Source: Pedobacter suwonensis (GTDB lineage: Bacteria > Bacteroidota > Bacteroidia > Sphingobacteriales > Sphingobacteriaceae). From it: 64,000 nucleotides of DNA. The stretch lies in the NCBI RefSeq assembly GCF_900111825.1, contig NZ_FOJM01000012.1, forward strand, positions 124,001 to 188,000, in the 5' to 3' direction. The notes beneath the pieces are model-generated. The model had not been told where the DNA came from. It did not search any database and saw only the letters and a program-made list of their open reading frames with translations. The first letter of the stretch is position 1; each line of letters starts with the position of its first letter. Below are positions 7,745 to 15,308 of this stretch, in pieces. A program made the translations under genes and the position numbers.

Positions 7745-8854
7745 ATGAAAGAAAAACTATCTTTTCTACCCAAACTGGCACTGGTTCTCTTCTGTTTAAT
7801 CAGTTTAACCTACATTGCCATTTTAGGCCACTCTTTGCTGGCTCCTTTGCTTTTTTCTTTTTTAATGGCAATCTTACTATTACCTGTAGGCAATTTTTTA
7901 GAGCACCGTTTAAAATTCAAAAGAAGTTTGTCAACCTTACTATCGGTGATTCTGATGATTGCTGTTATTGGCGGAATTGTATACTTTTTTGGCAATCAAC
8001 TCAGCGATTTATGGGCAGATTGGCCGTTACTTAAAGAGAAAGCAAACGTTTCCTATCACGAACTGCAAAAATGGATTTCGCATACTTTCGGCATAAATTC
8101 TCAGAAACAGCTCAGTTATTTAAACGATAGCACGGAAAAAGCTTTGGCTACCAGTGCTGCAATTGTAGCTACAACCCTATCAACCTTATCTTCTACCCTA
8201 TTGTTCTTAGGTTTCACATTACTATTCACCTTCTTTATTTTAAATTACCGCAGGGTATTATTTACGTTCTTAACTTCTGTTTTTAGCGAAGAACATAAAG
8301 AAAAAGTCGCAGAAATTGTGAGCCAGATTCAGTACATCATTAAAAAATACATTATAGGTTTGTTCTTGCAAATGCTTATTGTTACGGTATTAATGATTAC
8401 GGTGCTGAGTTTATTGGGCGTTAAATACGCTGTTCTATTGGGCTTGGTGGCAGGGATTTTCAATGTGGTTCCTTATTTGGGAATATTCTTCGCCTTACTG
8501 GTAAGCTGCCTGATCACTTTCGCTACCGCAGGTGCTGGTAAAGTACTGCTGGTTTTAATTGCGTATGTTGGGGTGCATGCCATAGATGGAAATGTGCTGA
8601 TGCCATTAGTAGTAGGTTCTAAAGTAAAAATAAATGCTTTATTTGCTTTTATCGGTATCGTTGTTGGCGAAATGATCTGGGGTATCTCAGGCATGTTTTT
8701 ATGTATTCCATATTTGGCCATCTTAAAAATAATTTTCGATAGAGTAGATGGCTTAAAACCCTGGGGCATATTAATGGGAGAAGAACACAGGCCCGATAAA
8801 AAGAAACGGGTTTACCGGATTACAAAAAAGATTAAATTAGAAGAAAAAGATTAA
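7745..8854 (+). CDS. AI-2E family transporter
   Basis: A 369-residue inner-membrane protein of the AI-2E (TqsA/PerM) family. Hydrophobic segments lie at both ends, with a hydrophilic periplasmic-type region near residues 85-140, and the C-terminal half carries GLVAGIFNVVPYLGIFFALLVS and VVGEMIWGISGMFLCIPYLAILKI, which are family hallmarks. Family members export small molecules or ions; the substrate here is unknown. The frame is open from 7697, but that ATG lies in a terminator loop, so ATG 7745 is preferred. It heads a tight cluster with the next three genes; the next ATG follows its stop by one base. Confidence 0.9.
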   Translation: MKEKLSFLPKLALVLFCLISLTYIAILGHSLLAPLLFSFLMAILLLPVGNFLEHRLKFKRSLSTLLSVILMIAVIGGIVYFFGNQLSDLWADWPLLKEKANVSYHELQKWISHTFGINSQKQLSYLNDSTEKALATSAAIVATTLSTLSSTLLFLGFTLLFTFFILNYRRVLFTFLTSVFSEEHKEKVAEIVSQIQYIIKKYIIGLFLQMLIVTVLMITVLSLLGVKYAVLLGLVAGIFNVVPYLGIFFALLVSCLITFATAGAGKVLLVLIAYVGVHAIDGNVLMPLVVGSKVKINALFAFIGIVVGEMIWGISGMFLCIPYLAILKIIFDRVDGLKPWGILMGEEHRPDKKKRVYRITKKIKLEEKD

Positions 8855-8855
8855 A

Positions 8856-9152
8856 ATGGCCGAAAACAGATCGCCTCATATTTTAAGCACTTCTGCCAAT
8901 CTCCTGGGTATTTGCTTTATTGTACTCACGTCTTTGAAAAAACTCGCACTCAACGATGGCTCCCTAATTGACGAATTTGCCGTAGCTGCGGTAATGTTTT
9001 TTATGACCAGCTGCATCTTATCTTTTATCTCAATGAGAAGACAAAAAACAACAAGCCAGCGGCTGGAAAAAGCCGCCGACTTCATCTTCTTATCCGGCCT
9101 TTTGGTATTGTTTGTTGCTACAATACTAATTGCATTTAATTTAATAAAGTAA
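8856..9152 (+). CDS. Small membrane protein of unknown function
   Basis: A 98-residue protein with three likely membrane helices (about residues 10-25, 42-58 and 75-96) and a basic loop MRRQKTTSQRLEKA between the second and third. Its ATG is one base past the stop of the AI-2E gene, so the two are almost certainly cotranscribed and perhaps coupled in translation. I do not recognise the family. Confidence 0.75.
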   Translation: MAENRSPHILSTSANLLGICFIVLTSLKKLALNDGSLIDEFAVAAVMFFMTSCILSFISMRRQKTTSQRLEKAADFIFLSGLLVLFVATILIAFNLIK

Positions 9153-9165
9153 ATCGGTTAAATTA

Positions 9166-9615
9166 ATGAAACCCCTATTTGTCCTGGTAATCGTTTATGT
9201 TGCGCTGATGGCTTTTGGCCAACACACCACCTTTGATAAAGGAGATATTTTTGCAGGTAATATGGCAATGGCCGCAATGCTGGTATTTACTGCTGTTGGC
9301 CATTTCAAATTTAAAACCAGTATGGCAGCAATGGTTCCACTATTCATTCCCAAAAAAGTAGAACTTGTAATGTTAACAGGAATGCTGGAAATCTTATTTG
9401 CAATCGGATTGGCGATACCAGGCACCAAGCATTTTACCGGAATAGCATTGATTATTTTTTACATAGCCATTCTACCTGCAAATATTTATGCAGCCAGACA
9501 CCGCATCAATTACGAAAATTTATATAAACCAGGCCCCGGACCAAAATATTTATGGTTCAGAATTCCTTTTCAGTTTTTCTTAATCGCCTGGGTTTGGTAC
9601 TTTAGCGTTCGATAA
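9166..9615 (+). CDS. DoxX-like membrane protein
   Basis: A 149-residue four-helix inner-membrane protein. VGHFKFKTSMAAMVPLFIP, the helix VMLTGMLEILFAIGLAIPG and the segment ILPANIYAARHRINYE match the DoxX-like pattern found beside many oxidoreductases. Its biochemical role is not settled; DoxX proteins have been linked to membrane redox or thiol stress. It starts 13 nt after the previous gene and lies in the same operon. Confidence 0.75.
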   Translation: MKPLFVLVIVYVALMAFGQHTTFDKGDIFAGNMAMAAMLVFTAVGHFKFKTSMAAMVPLFIPKKVELVMLTGMLEILFAIGLAIPGTKHFTGIALIIFYIAILPANIYAARHRINYENLYKPGPGPKYLWFRIPFQFFLIAWVWYFSVR

Positions 9616-9635
9616 ATCTATTTCAACCATAAAAT

Positions 9636-10442
9636 ATGCCTAACAATCCAATTCCTGCAAGCGCCAATAATCCAGCTGATGCCTTTACACGTTTACTTAC
9701 CGTTTTAGATACCTTGCGCACGCAATGCCCCTGGGATAAAAAGCAGACCATGGAAACGCTGCGCCATTTAACTATTGAGGAAACTTATGAGTTAAGCGAT
9801 GCCATTTTAGACGGCGATTTAGACGAAATTAAAAAGGAACTTGGCGATGTGATGATGCACCTCGTTTTTTATGCCAGAATTGCTTCAGAAACCAACGATT
9901 TTAACATTACTGATGTTTTAAACGGCGTTTGCGATAAACTGGTAAACCGCCACCCACATATTTATGGCGATGTTGAAGTAGAGAATGAAGAAGATGTTAA
10001 ACGCAACTGGGAACAGATTAAGCTAAAAGAAGGCAACAAATCGGTATTGGCTGGTGTGCCCTCTTCACTGCCCGCATTGGTTAAAGCTGCCCGTATTCAG
10101 GAAAAAGCACGTGGAGTAGGCTTTGATTGGGAAGATAAAAACCAGGTATGGGAGAAAGTAGAGGAGGAATTGCAGGAGTTTAAAACTGAATTTAATGTAG
10201 CAGACAATACGGCAATCGATATCGAAAAAGCTGAGTCAGAATTTGGCGATGTATTATTCTCATTAATCAATTATGCCCGTTTTATCAATATCAACCCGGA
10301 GAATGCATTAGAGAAAACCAATAAAAAATTTATCAAACGTTTCCAATACCTGGAAAATAAAGCAAAGGAAAACGGAAAGGCCTTAGCCGATATGACACTT
10401 GCAGAAATGGATGTATATTGGAACGAAGCGAAGAAAATATAG
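9636..10442 (+). CDS. mazG: Nucleoside triphosphate pyrophosphohydrolase MazG
   Basis: A 268-residue cytoplasmic enzyme that hydrolyses (d)NTPs to NMP and pyrophosphate, cleaning damaged nucleotides and affecting (p)ppGpp levels. Two MazG domains are visible. The first has LRTQCPWDKKQTMETLRHLTIEETYELSDAI and the metal-binding ELGDVMMHLVFYARIA. The second has KARGVGFDWED, VEEELQEF, ESEFGDVLFSLINYARF and the final NKKFIKRFQYLE. Length is standard for the duplicated form. It ends the four-gene cluster. It starts 20 nt after the DoxX gene. Confidence 0.95.
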   Translation: MPNNPIPASANNPADAFTRLLTVLDTLRTQCPWDKKQTMETLRHLTIEETYELSDAILDGDLDEIKKELGDVMMHLVFYARIASETNDFNITDVLNGVCDKLVNRHPHIYGDVEVENEEDVKRNWEQIKLKEGNKSVLAGVPSSLPALVKAARIQEKARGVGFDWEDKNQVWEKVEEELQEFKTEFNVADNTAIDIEKAESEFGDVLFSLINYARFININPENALEKTNKKFIKRFQYLENKAKENGKALADMTLAEMDVYWNEAKKI

Positions 10443-10457
10443 CTAAAAAGAGTGAAT

Positions 10458-10515
10458 TCGCAAATTTAATATAAATTTTGCGAATCGATTCGCAAAATTT
10501 ATATCAAATTTGCGA
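10458..10515. repeat. 58-bp near-perfect palindrome between convergent genes
   Basis: The dyad centre is at 10486/10487. Of 29 base pairs 28 match (single mismatch at 10468/10505). The central part reads GCGAATCGATTCGC, flanked by AAATTTATAT-type arms, and each arm is itself nearly self-complementary (CGCAAATTT...AAATTTTGCG). It lies just after mazG and before the convergent YchJ gene. It is AT-rich without a clear T-tract pair, so it could act as a bidirectional terminator, a cruciform, or a mobile-element relic. Confidence 0.8.
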
Positions 10516-10568
10516 TTATGATTCAAGAGCAATAGCTGATTAAGCCCGATAACCTGAATGAATTTTTA

Positions 10569-10952
10569 TCATGAGTAAAAATCCCCATCAACATAATACC
10601 ATTTACCATCTTCTAACCTAAAGTTAGATTTTTCATGCAACACTTCGGTCTGAAATTTTTTGTTCAGATAGTAGGCCTTAAACTCTACCACATCAAAAGC
10701 GGAAAAAACAATCTCGAGCTTTAGCCATCTGGTATTTTTCGCACTGCTTAAATAACCCCTTCTAGAATGGTTCTTTCTTTTGCTGATATGCGTAGTTTCA
10801 TAAAGATAATCTGCATCAGTGACTACAAAGGCCGAATATCTGGAACGCATTAAAGCCTCGGCAGTTGGCGCTGTTTTCGTTTTTAAGTGATAAGGCTGGC
10901 AACATTGCTGAAAAGTTATTCCGCTTCCACAAGGACAGTTTATTGAATCCAT
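10569..10952 (-). CDS. YchJ family SEC-C protein
   Basis: A 127-residue cytoplasmic protein. The N-terminal SEC-C zinc-binding motif reads CPCGSGITFQQCCQPYH (residues ~6-22, ligands Cys/Cys/Cys/His or Cys). It is followed by the YchJ domain (APTAEALMRSRYSAFVVTDADYLYETTH, then WLKLEI, VEFKAYY, and HEKSNFRLEDGKWYYVDGD at the end). Length is somewhat short for YchJ because only the N-terminal SEC-C is present. The function of the family is unknown. Confidence 0.9.
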   Translation of the reverse strand: MDSINCPCGSGITFQQCCQPYHLKTKTAPTAEALMRSRYSAFVVTDADYLYETTHISKRKNHSRRGYLSSAKNTRWLKLEIVFSAFDVVEFKAYYLNKKFQTEVLHEKSNFRLEDGKWYYVDGDFYS

Positions 10953-11025
10953 ATTAAAATTTACAGCACAAAAGTATCATTTAATATTCCTGCTGCTAAA
11001 ATTTCCGTAAAATTGCAGCAGAATA

Positions 11026-11832
11026 ATGAGGTATTTCTTTCATATTGCCTATCAAGGCCAGCACTACAATGGGTGGCAAAAACAACCTGGTATAAAAAGC
11101 GTTCAGGAAGTTATAGAACAAACCCTGTCGAAGATTTTAAAATCGCCAATTGCCATTAACGGCTGCGGCCGTACTGATGCACACGTGCATGCCAGTCAGT
11201 TTTTCTTCCATGCTGATATCGAAAAAGAGATCAATCCCAATCTGCTTTACATTTTGAATAAAGCTTTACCTTCCAATATCGCCGTGTTCGACATTATTAA
11301 AATGGAAGGCAAGCCGCATGCCCGGTTTGATGCTGTACAGCGTAAATATGACTATTTTGTCCATACCTACAAAGATCCTTTTTTAACTAACCAAAGTTCT
11401 TTTTATCTATTAAACGATTTAAATTTTGATAAAATGAAAGCTGTGGTAAAATTATTACCTCAATATAAAGACTACAGGGCTTTTTGTACGCATCCGGATA
11501 AATATGAACATACCATCTGCAACGTAATGGAAGCCGATTTATTTGTAAACCCAAAGGGCGACAGATTAAGGTTTCATATTGCCAGCAACCGCTTTTTGGG
11601 TAAAATGATCCGCTTGATTATGGGCAAAATCCTGATGGTAGGCAAAGGACAGCTCAGTTTTGATGAGTTTGAAAGCGAACTCATTACCCTTAAACCTTCC
11701 AAAATATCATTACCTGCCCATCCCACCGGTCTATATCTTTCCAAAGTTACTTATCCCTATCTAAACCTCGAACCACGGACTGAATTTATCCACAGTACAC
11801 AAGGTACAGAATGGATTTCGATTGGAGTGTAG
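11026..11832 (+). CDS. truA: tRNA pseudouridine(38-40) synthase TruA
   Basis: A 268-residue enzyme that isomerises uridines 38-40 in the tRNA anticodon arm. The catalytic motif GCGRTDAHVHASQFFFH places the nucleophilic Asp at D51. YQGQHYNGWQKQPG near the start, RFDAVQRKYDYFVH and the C-terminal RFLGKMIRLIMGKILMVGKGQLS are also diagnostic. It is transcribed away from the YchJ gene with a 73-nt divergent spacer. Length is as expected. Confidence 0.96.
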   Translation: MRYFFHIAYQGQHYNGWQKQPGIKSVQEVIEQTLSKILKSPIAINGCGRTDAHVHASQFFFHADIEKEINPNLLYILNKALPSNIAVFDIIKMEGKPHARFDAVQRKYDYFVHTYKDPFLTNQSSFYLLNDLNFDKMKAVVKLLPQYKDYRAFCTHPDKYEHTICNVMEADLFVNPKGDRLRFHIASNRFLGKMIRLIMGKILMVGKGQLSFDEFESELITLKPSKISLPAHPTGLYLSKVTYPYLNLEPRTEFIHSTQGTEWISIGV

Positions 11833-12248
11833 CGTTTTTATTATCAACTCCGTTTAAGGGGTATGAATGTCCAAATCTGTATTGTCCTTTTCATCCTCAT
11901 TCTATCTTTAGGCTCAAAAAAAACACCAATGTAAATGTTTATGGAGTGGAGTATCGATGATCACGATGTTTGCACCTGAAATCAGCCGGTTGCATTATGG
12001 GATGGAAATTCAATATTGCACCAGATGCCAATTTACAAATCTTTGAAAGGAATCCATACTTTCAAATATGACCTTGGCAATTTGAGGATATCAGTGTATG
12101 GACAGCAGCTTTTGACTGGAATATGATTTGAGACGGGGTTCTTCATCAGAAATGTAATATTGCACAAGCCGTAAAGGTGTGAGTAAGCAAGGGCATAGTT
12201 TAGGTTGCTTGGGCATCGGGAAATGATCTGTCCGGTGTCCCAAGTTTT
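11833..12248 (+). other. 416-base gap between convergent genes, possible decayed gene
   Basis: A 23-codon ORF (11863-11934) encodes a peptide that looks like a bare signal sequence (MNVQICIVLFILILSLGSKK). Downstream, short stretches in shifting frames read like protein (GWKFNIAPDANLQIFERN, then HTFKYDLGNLRISVYGQQ) but are broken by stops at 12087 and 12127 or so. This may be a relic of a small exported protein gene. I could not recognise the family, and chance is a real alternative. No terminator or repeat is obvious. Confidence 0.3.
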
Positions 12249-13469
12249 TTATTTAAACCGGATTGCCTTAAGTGGCGAAACCTTACTCACCAGCAACGAA
12301 GGAATAATCAAAACGGCTAAACAAACCACTACCGTAACGATATTAAGCAACAGCACATCAATAAAATGAAACTCTATGGGTGCATACGCTAAAAAGTATG
12401 AGGCCTGGTTAAGCTTAAAAATGTGCGTAGACTGCTGTAAAAACCCAAGACCTAAGCCCAGAATATTCCCTAATAACAATCCTATACCGATTAAATAAGC
12501 CGCATTGTAAAGGAAAATTTTCATAATGCTCCAGTTGCTTGCCCCGAACGACTTTAACATACCGATCATGTTGGTCTTTTCCAGAATCATAATCAACAAG
12601 GCTGTAATCATATTAATTACACCTACTATGAGCATCAGAATCAATAATACTTTGGTATTTACATCAAGAAGGCCTAACCAGGTAAAAATATTAGGAAAAT
12701 TTTCTTCAATGGAATATGAGCGTAAACTACGCGGGAGACTTTCATAAATATGATCGGAAATGGGTTTAAGTCTGCTGAAATCCTTAATCCTGATTTCTAC
12801 GCCACCAATTTCATTAGCTTTCCAGTTATTCAGGCGTTTAATGATATTCAGATTGCCCAGTACAAAACCCTTATCAATATCTTCAACACCAATATCGTAT
12901 ATACCTACAATTTTAAATTTACGCGGGCGTAACTGGTTTTGAACAAAGTACATGATAAAATCATCGCCTGTTTTAAGTTTTAACCGGTTAGCTGTGTATT
13001 TCGAAATCAGTAGCTCCTGCATGGCCGCCGTACTATCAGAAAAATCGATAATGGTGCCGCTGATAATATGCTGTTTAATGTAATCCCATTTATAGCTTTT
13101 ATCTATCCCCTTAAAGTTTATGCCCTCAATTTCATTATTGGCCGATAGAATACCAGGTTTTGTAGCAAAAGGGTAATAATATTCAACATCAGGATTATTT
13201 TTGAGCATCTTTTCCGTTTCCCGGTCTAAAATAAAGGGAGAATGCTCAAAAGAATTATTCAGATCGTAGCGGGTAATTTGTATATCGCCTAAATATCCCC
13301 TCACTTTATCCTGAATTTCAGTTTTAAAGCCCTTGATAATGGCTATGGAAAGAATCATAACAGCCAGGCTCAACATCACGCCTGCTATTGCAATACGTAC
13401 AATGAGTTTTGAAAAGGTACGTTCAGATTTAATGGCTATCCGCCCTGCTATGAAATATTCGAAGTTCAA
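12249..13469 (-). CDS. FtsX/LolC-E-like ABC transporter permease
   Basis: A 406-residue inner-membrane permease of the MacB/FtsX/LolCE type. It has one N-terminal membrane helix (residues ~20-45, after FIAGRIAIKSERTFSKLIVRIA), a large periplasmic domain (~50-265), then three helices at ~275-300, ~320-345 and ~375-395, and the end VSKVSPLKAIRFK, typical of LolC/E. The known role of this group is extracting lipoproteins from the inner membrane with the ATPase LolD. No ATPase gene is adjacent here; in Bacteroidota lone LolC/E-like permeases are usual. It is monocistronic. Confidence 0.88.
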   Translation of the reverse strand: MNFEYFIAGRIAIKSERTFSKLIVRIAIAGVMLSLAVMILSIAIIKGFKTEIQDKVRGYLGDIQITRYDLNNSFEHSPFILDRETEKMLKNNPDVEYYYPFATKPGILSANNEIEGINFKGIDKSYKWDYIKQHIISGTIIDFSDSTAAMQELLISKYTANRLKLKTGDDFIMYFVQNQLRPRKFKIVGIYDIGVEDIDKGFVLGNLNIIKRLNNWKANEIGGVEIRIKDFSRLKPISDHIYESLPRSLRSYSIEENFPNIFTWLGLLDVNTKVLLILMLIVGVINMITALLIMILEKTNMIGMLKSFGASNWSIMKIFLYNAAYLIGIGLLLGNILGLGLGFLQQSTHIFKLNQASYFLAYAPIEFHFIDVLLLNIVTVVVCLAVLIIPSLLVSKVSPLKAIRFK

Positions 13470-13639
13470 TTTAATCGGTTTGTATTAACAAAAATGCTCA
13501 ATTCCTTTTTAAAAATGGCATTTTCGAAAATAAATAACCAACTTTAAATATCAATCGTTAACTTTTAAAAAGAAAACGCCAATAGCATAATTAAAATATG
13601 CTGTAAATTGTTTTATTATAATATCCAGAATACACTAAA

Positions 13640-14908
13640 ATGAAAAAATACATCAGCTTTACGTTAACCAGTTTAATTGCTTTATCTGCATGTGGGCAGC
13701 CCAAACCGCAGGAGCAAGAGGTTTTAGGCAAGAATAGCCCTGAAAACAAAAAACTGATGATTAAGACAGCAAAGTTACCAACAGCCATTAAAACCGGTGC
13801 AGAGCAAACCGAAAAATATCTGCCGTTGTTAAAGGGTAAACGTGTTGGCATGGTGGTTAATCCGACCTCTGTTATTGGTACGCAAACATCAGTTGATAGC
13901 CTTTTGAAAAGAGGAGTAAAAATCCAGAAGATATTTGGTCCTGAACATGGTTTTAGAGGCAATGCCAGCGCTGGTGTGAGTGTTAATGATGATATTGACA
14001 CTAAAACAGGAATAAAAGCCGTCTCCCTTTATGGCAAACATAGTACGCCTACAGCTGAAGATTTAACTGATATTGATATTATGGTTTTCGATATTCAGGA
14101 TGTAGGTGTGCGTTTTTACACCTATATCAACACTTTGCAGCATGTGATGGAAGCCTGTGCCGTAAACCATAAGCCTTTACTGATTTTAGACCGACCAAAT
14201 CCAAACGGTTATTTAATCGACGGACCGATTTTAGATCCTAAATTTAAGTCGGGCATTGGCATACAACTTATACCTATTGCGCATGGTTTAACAGTTGGAG
14301 AATATGCACAGATGTTAAATGGCGAAGGCTGGTTGAAAGATAAGGTGAAATGCAAAATTACCATTATCAAAAATGCCAATTACGATCATAACATGGAATA
14401 TACTTTACCGGTTAAGCCCTCTCCTAACTTAAACACGCAGCAATCTATTTTACTTTATCCATCTACCTGTTTATTTGAGGGAACTTACCTAAATCATGGC
14501 CGTGGAACCATGTTTCCTTTTACTATTGTTGGGGCGCCTTACCTAAAAGGTAAATTCGATTTCAGTTTTACCCCAAAAAGCATAAAGGGGATGGCAGAAA
14601 CACCATTATTTCAAGATCAGGTTTGTTATGGCTTAGATTTAAGAACTTACGACACAGCCGAACTGCGCAAAGCCAAACAGATTAATTTATCATGGTTAAT
14701 TTCATTGTATCAGGCATCGCCCAAAAAAGATGATTTTTTTAATACCAAACTGAGTAAAGAAATGGGCGTTATTGAAAGACTGGTGGGCGTAGCTGATTTC
14801 AGGCAGCAGATAATTGACGGTAAGAGTGAAGCAGAGATCAGAGCCAGCTGGGAACCAGGCTTAAGTGCGTATAAAACCATGCGTAAGAAATACTTGCTTT
14901 ATAATTAA
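13640..14908 (+). CDS. DUF1343 / NamZ-like exo-beta-N-acetylmuramidase lipoprotein
   Basis: A 422-residue lipoprotein. The signal peptide ends in the lipobox LSAC, giving Cys-19 as lipid anchor. The DUF1343 (YbbC/NamZ, GH171) domain follows: LKGKRVGMVVNPTSV, GPEHGFRGNASAG, MVFDIQDVGVRFYTYI, LLILDRPNPNGYLIDGP, IAHGLTVGEYA, and the end with FRQQIIDGKSEAEIRASWEPGL. Characterised members remove terminal N-acetylmuramic acid from peptidoglycan fragments, so a role in cell-wall recycling at the envelope is likely. The gene is monocistronic and transcribed away from the permease gene. Confidence 0.88.
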   Translation: MKKYISFTLTSLIALSACGQPKPQEQEVLGKNSPENKKLMIKTAKLPTAIKTGAEQTEKYLPLLKGKRVGMVVNPTSVIGTQTSVDSLLKRGVKIQKIFGPEHGFRGNASAGVSVNDDIDTKTGIKAVSLYGKHSTPTAEDLTDIDIMVFDIQDVGVRFYTYINTLQHVMEACAVNHKPLLILDRPNPNGYLIDGPILDPKFKSGIGIQLIPIAHGLTVGEYAQMLNGEGWLKDKVKCKITIIKNANYDHNMEYTLPVKPSPNLNTQQSILLYPSTCLFEGTYLNHGRGTMFPFTIVGAPYLKGKFDFSFTPKSIKGMAETPLFQDQVCYGLDLRTYDTAELRKAKQINLSWLISLYQASPKKDDFFNTKLSKEMGVIERLVGVADFRQQIIDGKSEAEIRASWEPGLSAYKTMRKKYLLYN

Positions 14909-15058
14909 TGTGAGAATGATTGAATGAGGGCGTGAGAGAATGAAAAAATGATAAATTTTAGAAGATTTTAAACTTAACGTATTCTGATTTGTTATGATTT
15001 AAAGGGATAAAGATTTTCTTTATTCAATCATTCAAAATTCATTCATTCAATCATTATA
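14908..15058 (+). repeat. 8-bp periodic TGA array with inverted TCA arm
   Basis: Just past the DUF1343 stop, TGA recurs at 14917, 14925, 14933, 14941 and 14949, exactly 8 bp apart. At 15022-15056 a TCA-rich stretch (TTCAATCATTCA, TTCATTCATTCAATCATT) is loosely complementary to it, and the two arms enclose about 70 AT-rich bases. The right arm ends four bases before the ATG of the next gene. It belongs to the same general class as the 7-bp arrays. Confidence 0.55.
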
Positions 15059-15060
15059 AC

Positions 15061-15267
15061 ATGAGCGGTCCAAAAGTTAAAAGCGATAAACCAGGAAGCA
15101 ATTACGAGAAAGAGGTGCCTAAAGGAAGGGAGCCTGTTGACCATAAAACCGTCAGACACGAAAACGACAGCACCCCCAACAAGCCGGTTCGCACCAATAA
15201 TCCCGCTAAACACCGCGAAAACGAAGAGCAACCGGTACAGCCGATCAAGAAAGCACCTAAAGCATAA
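15061..15267 (+). CDS. Small hydrophilic, probably disordered protein
   Basis: A 68-residue protein made almost wholly of Lys, Asn, Pro, Glu, Arg and Asp, with no hydrophobic core, no Cys and no Trp. It starts MSGPKVKSDKPGSNYEKE and ends VQPIKKAPKA. It is probably unfolded in solution, like small stress-linked hydrophilic proteins, but no family is recognised. ATG 15061 directly follows a repeat arm, and a strong hairpin follows the stop. Confidence 0.55.
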   Translation: MSGPKVKSDKPGSNYEKEVPKGREPVDHKTVRHENDSTPNKPVRTNNPAKHRENEEQPVQPIKKAPKA

Positions 15268-15270
15268 ATT

Positions 15271-15308
15271 ATCGTTCAGACTCCATCTGATGGTATGAGC
15301 TGAACGAT
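15271..15308. terminator. Bidirectional terminator hairpin
   Basis: ATCGTTCAG (15271-15279) pairs with CTGAACGAT (15300-15308), with T-rich sequence on the + side and an A-rich (T on -) flank on the other. It lies between the convergent small-protein and histidine-kinase genes and touches the kinase stop codon. Confidence 0.75.

Noticed and set aside
12249-13469. The LolC/E-like permease as part of an antibiotic-export operon
   Set aside because: No ATPase or adaptor gene is adjacent, so a stand-alone lipoprotein-type permease is the simpler reading.
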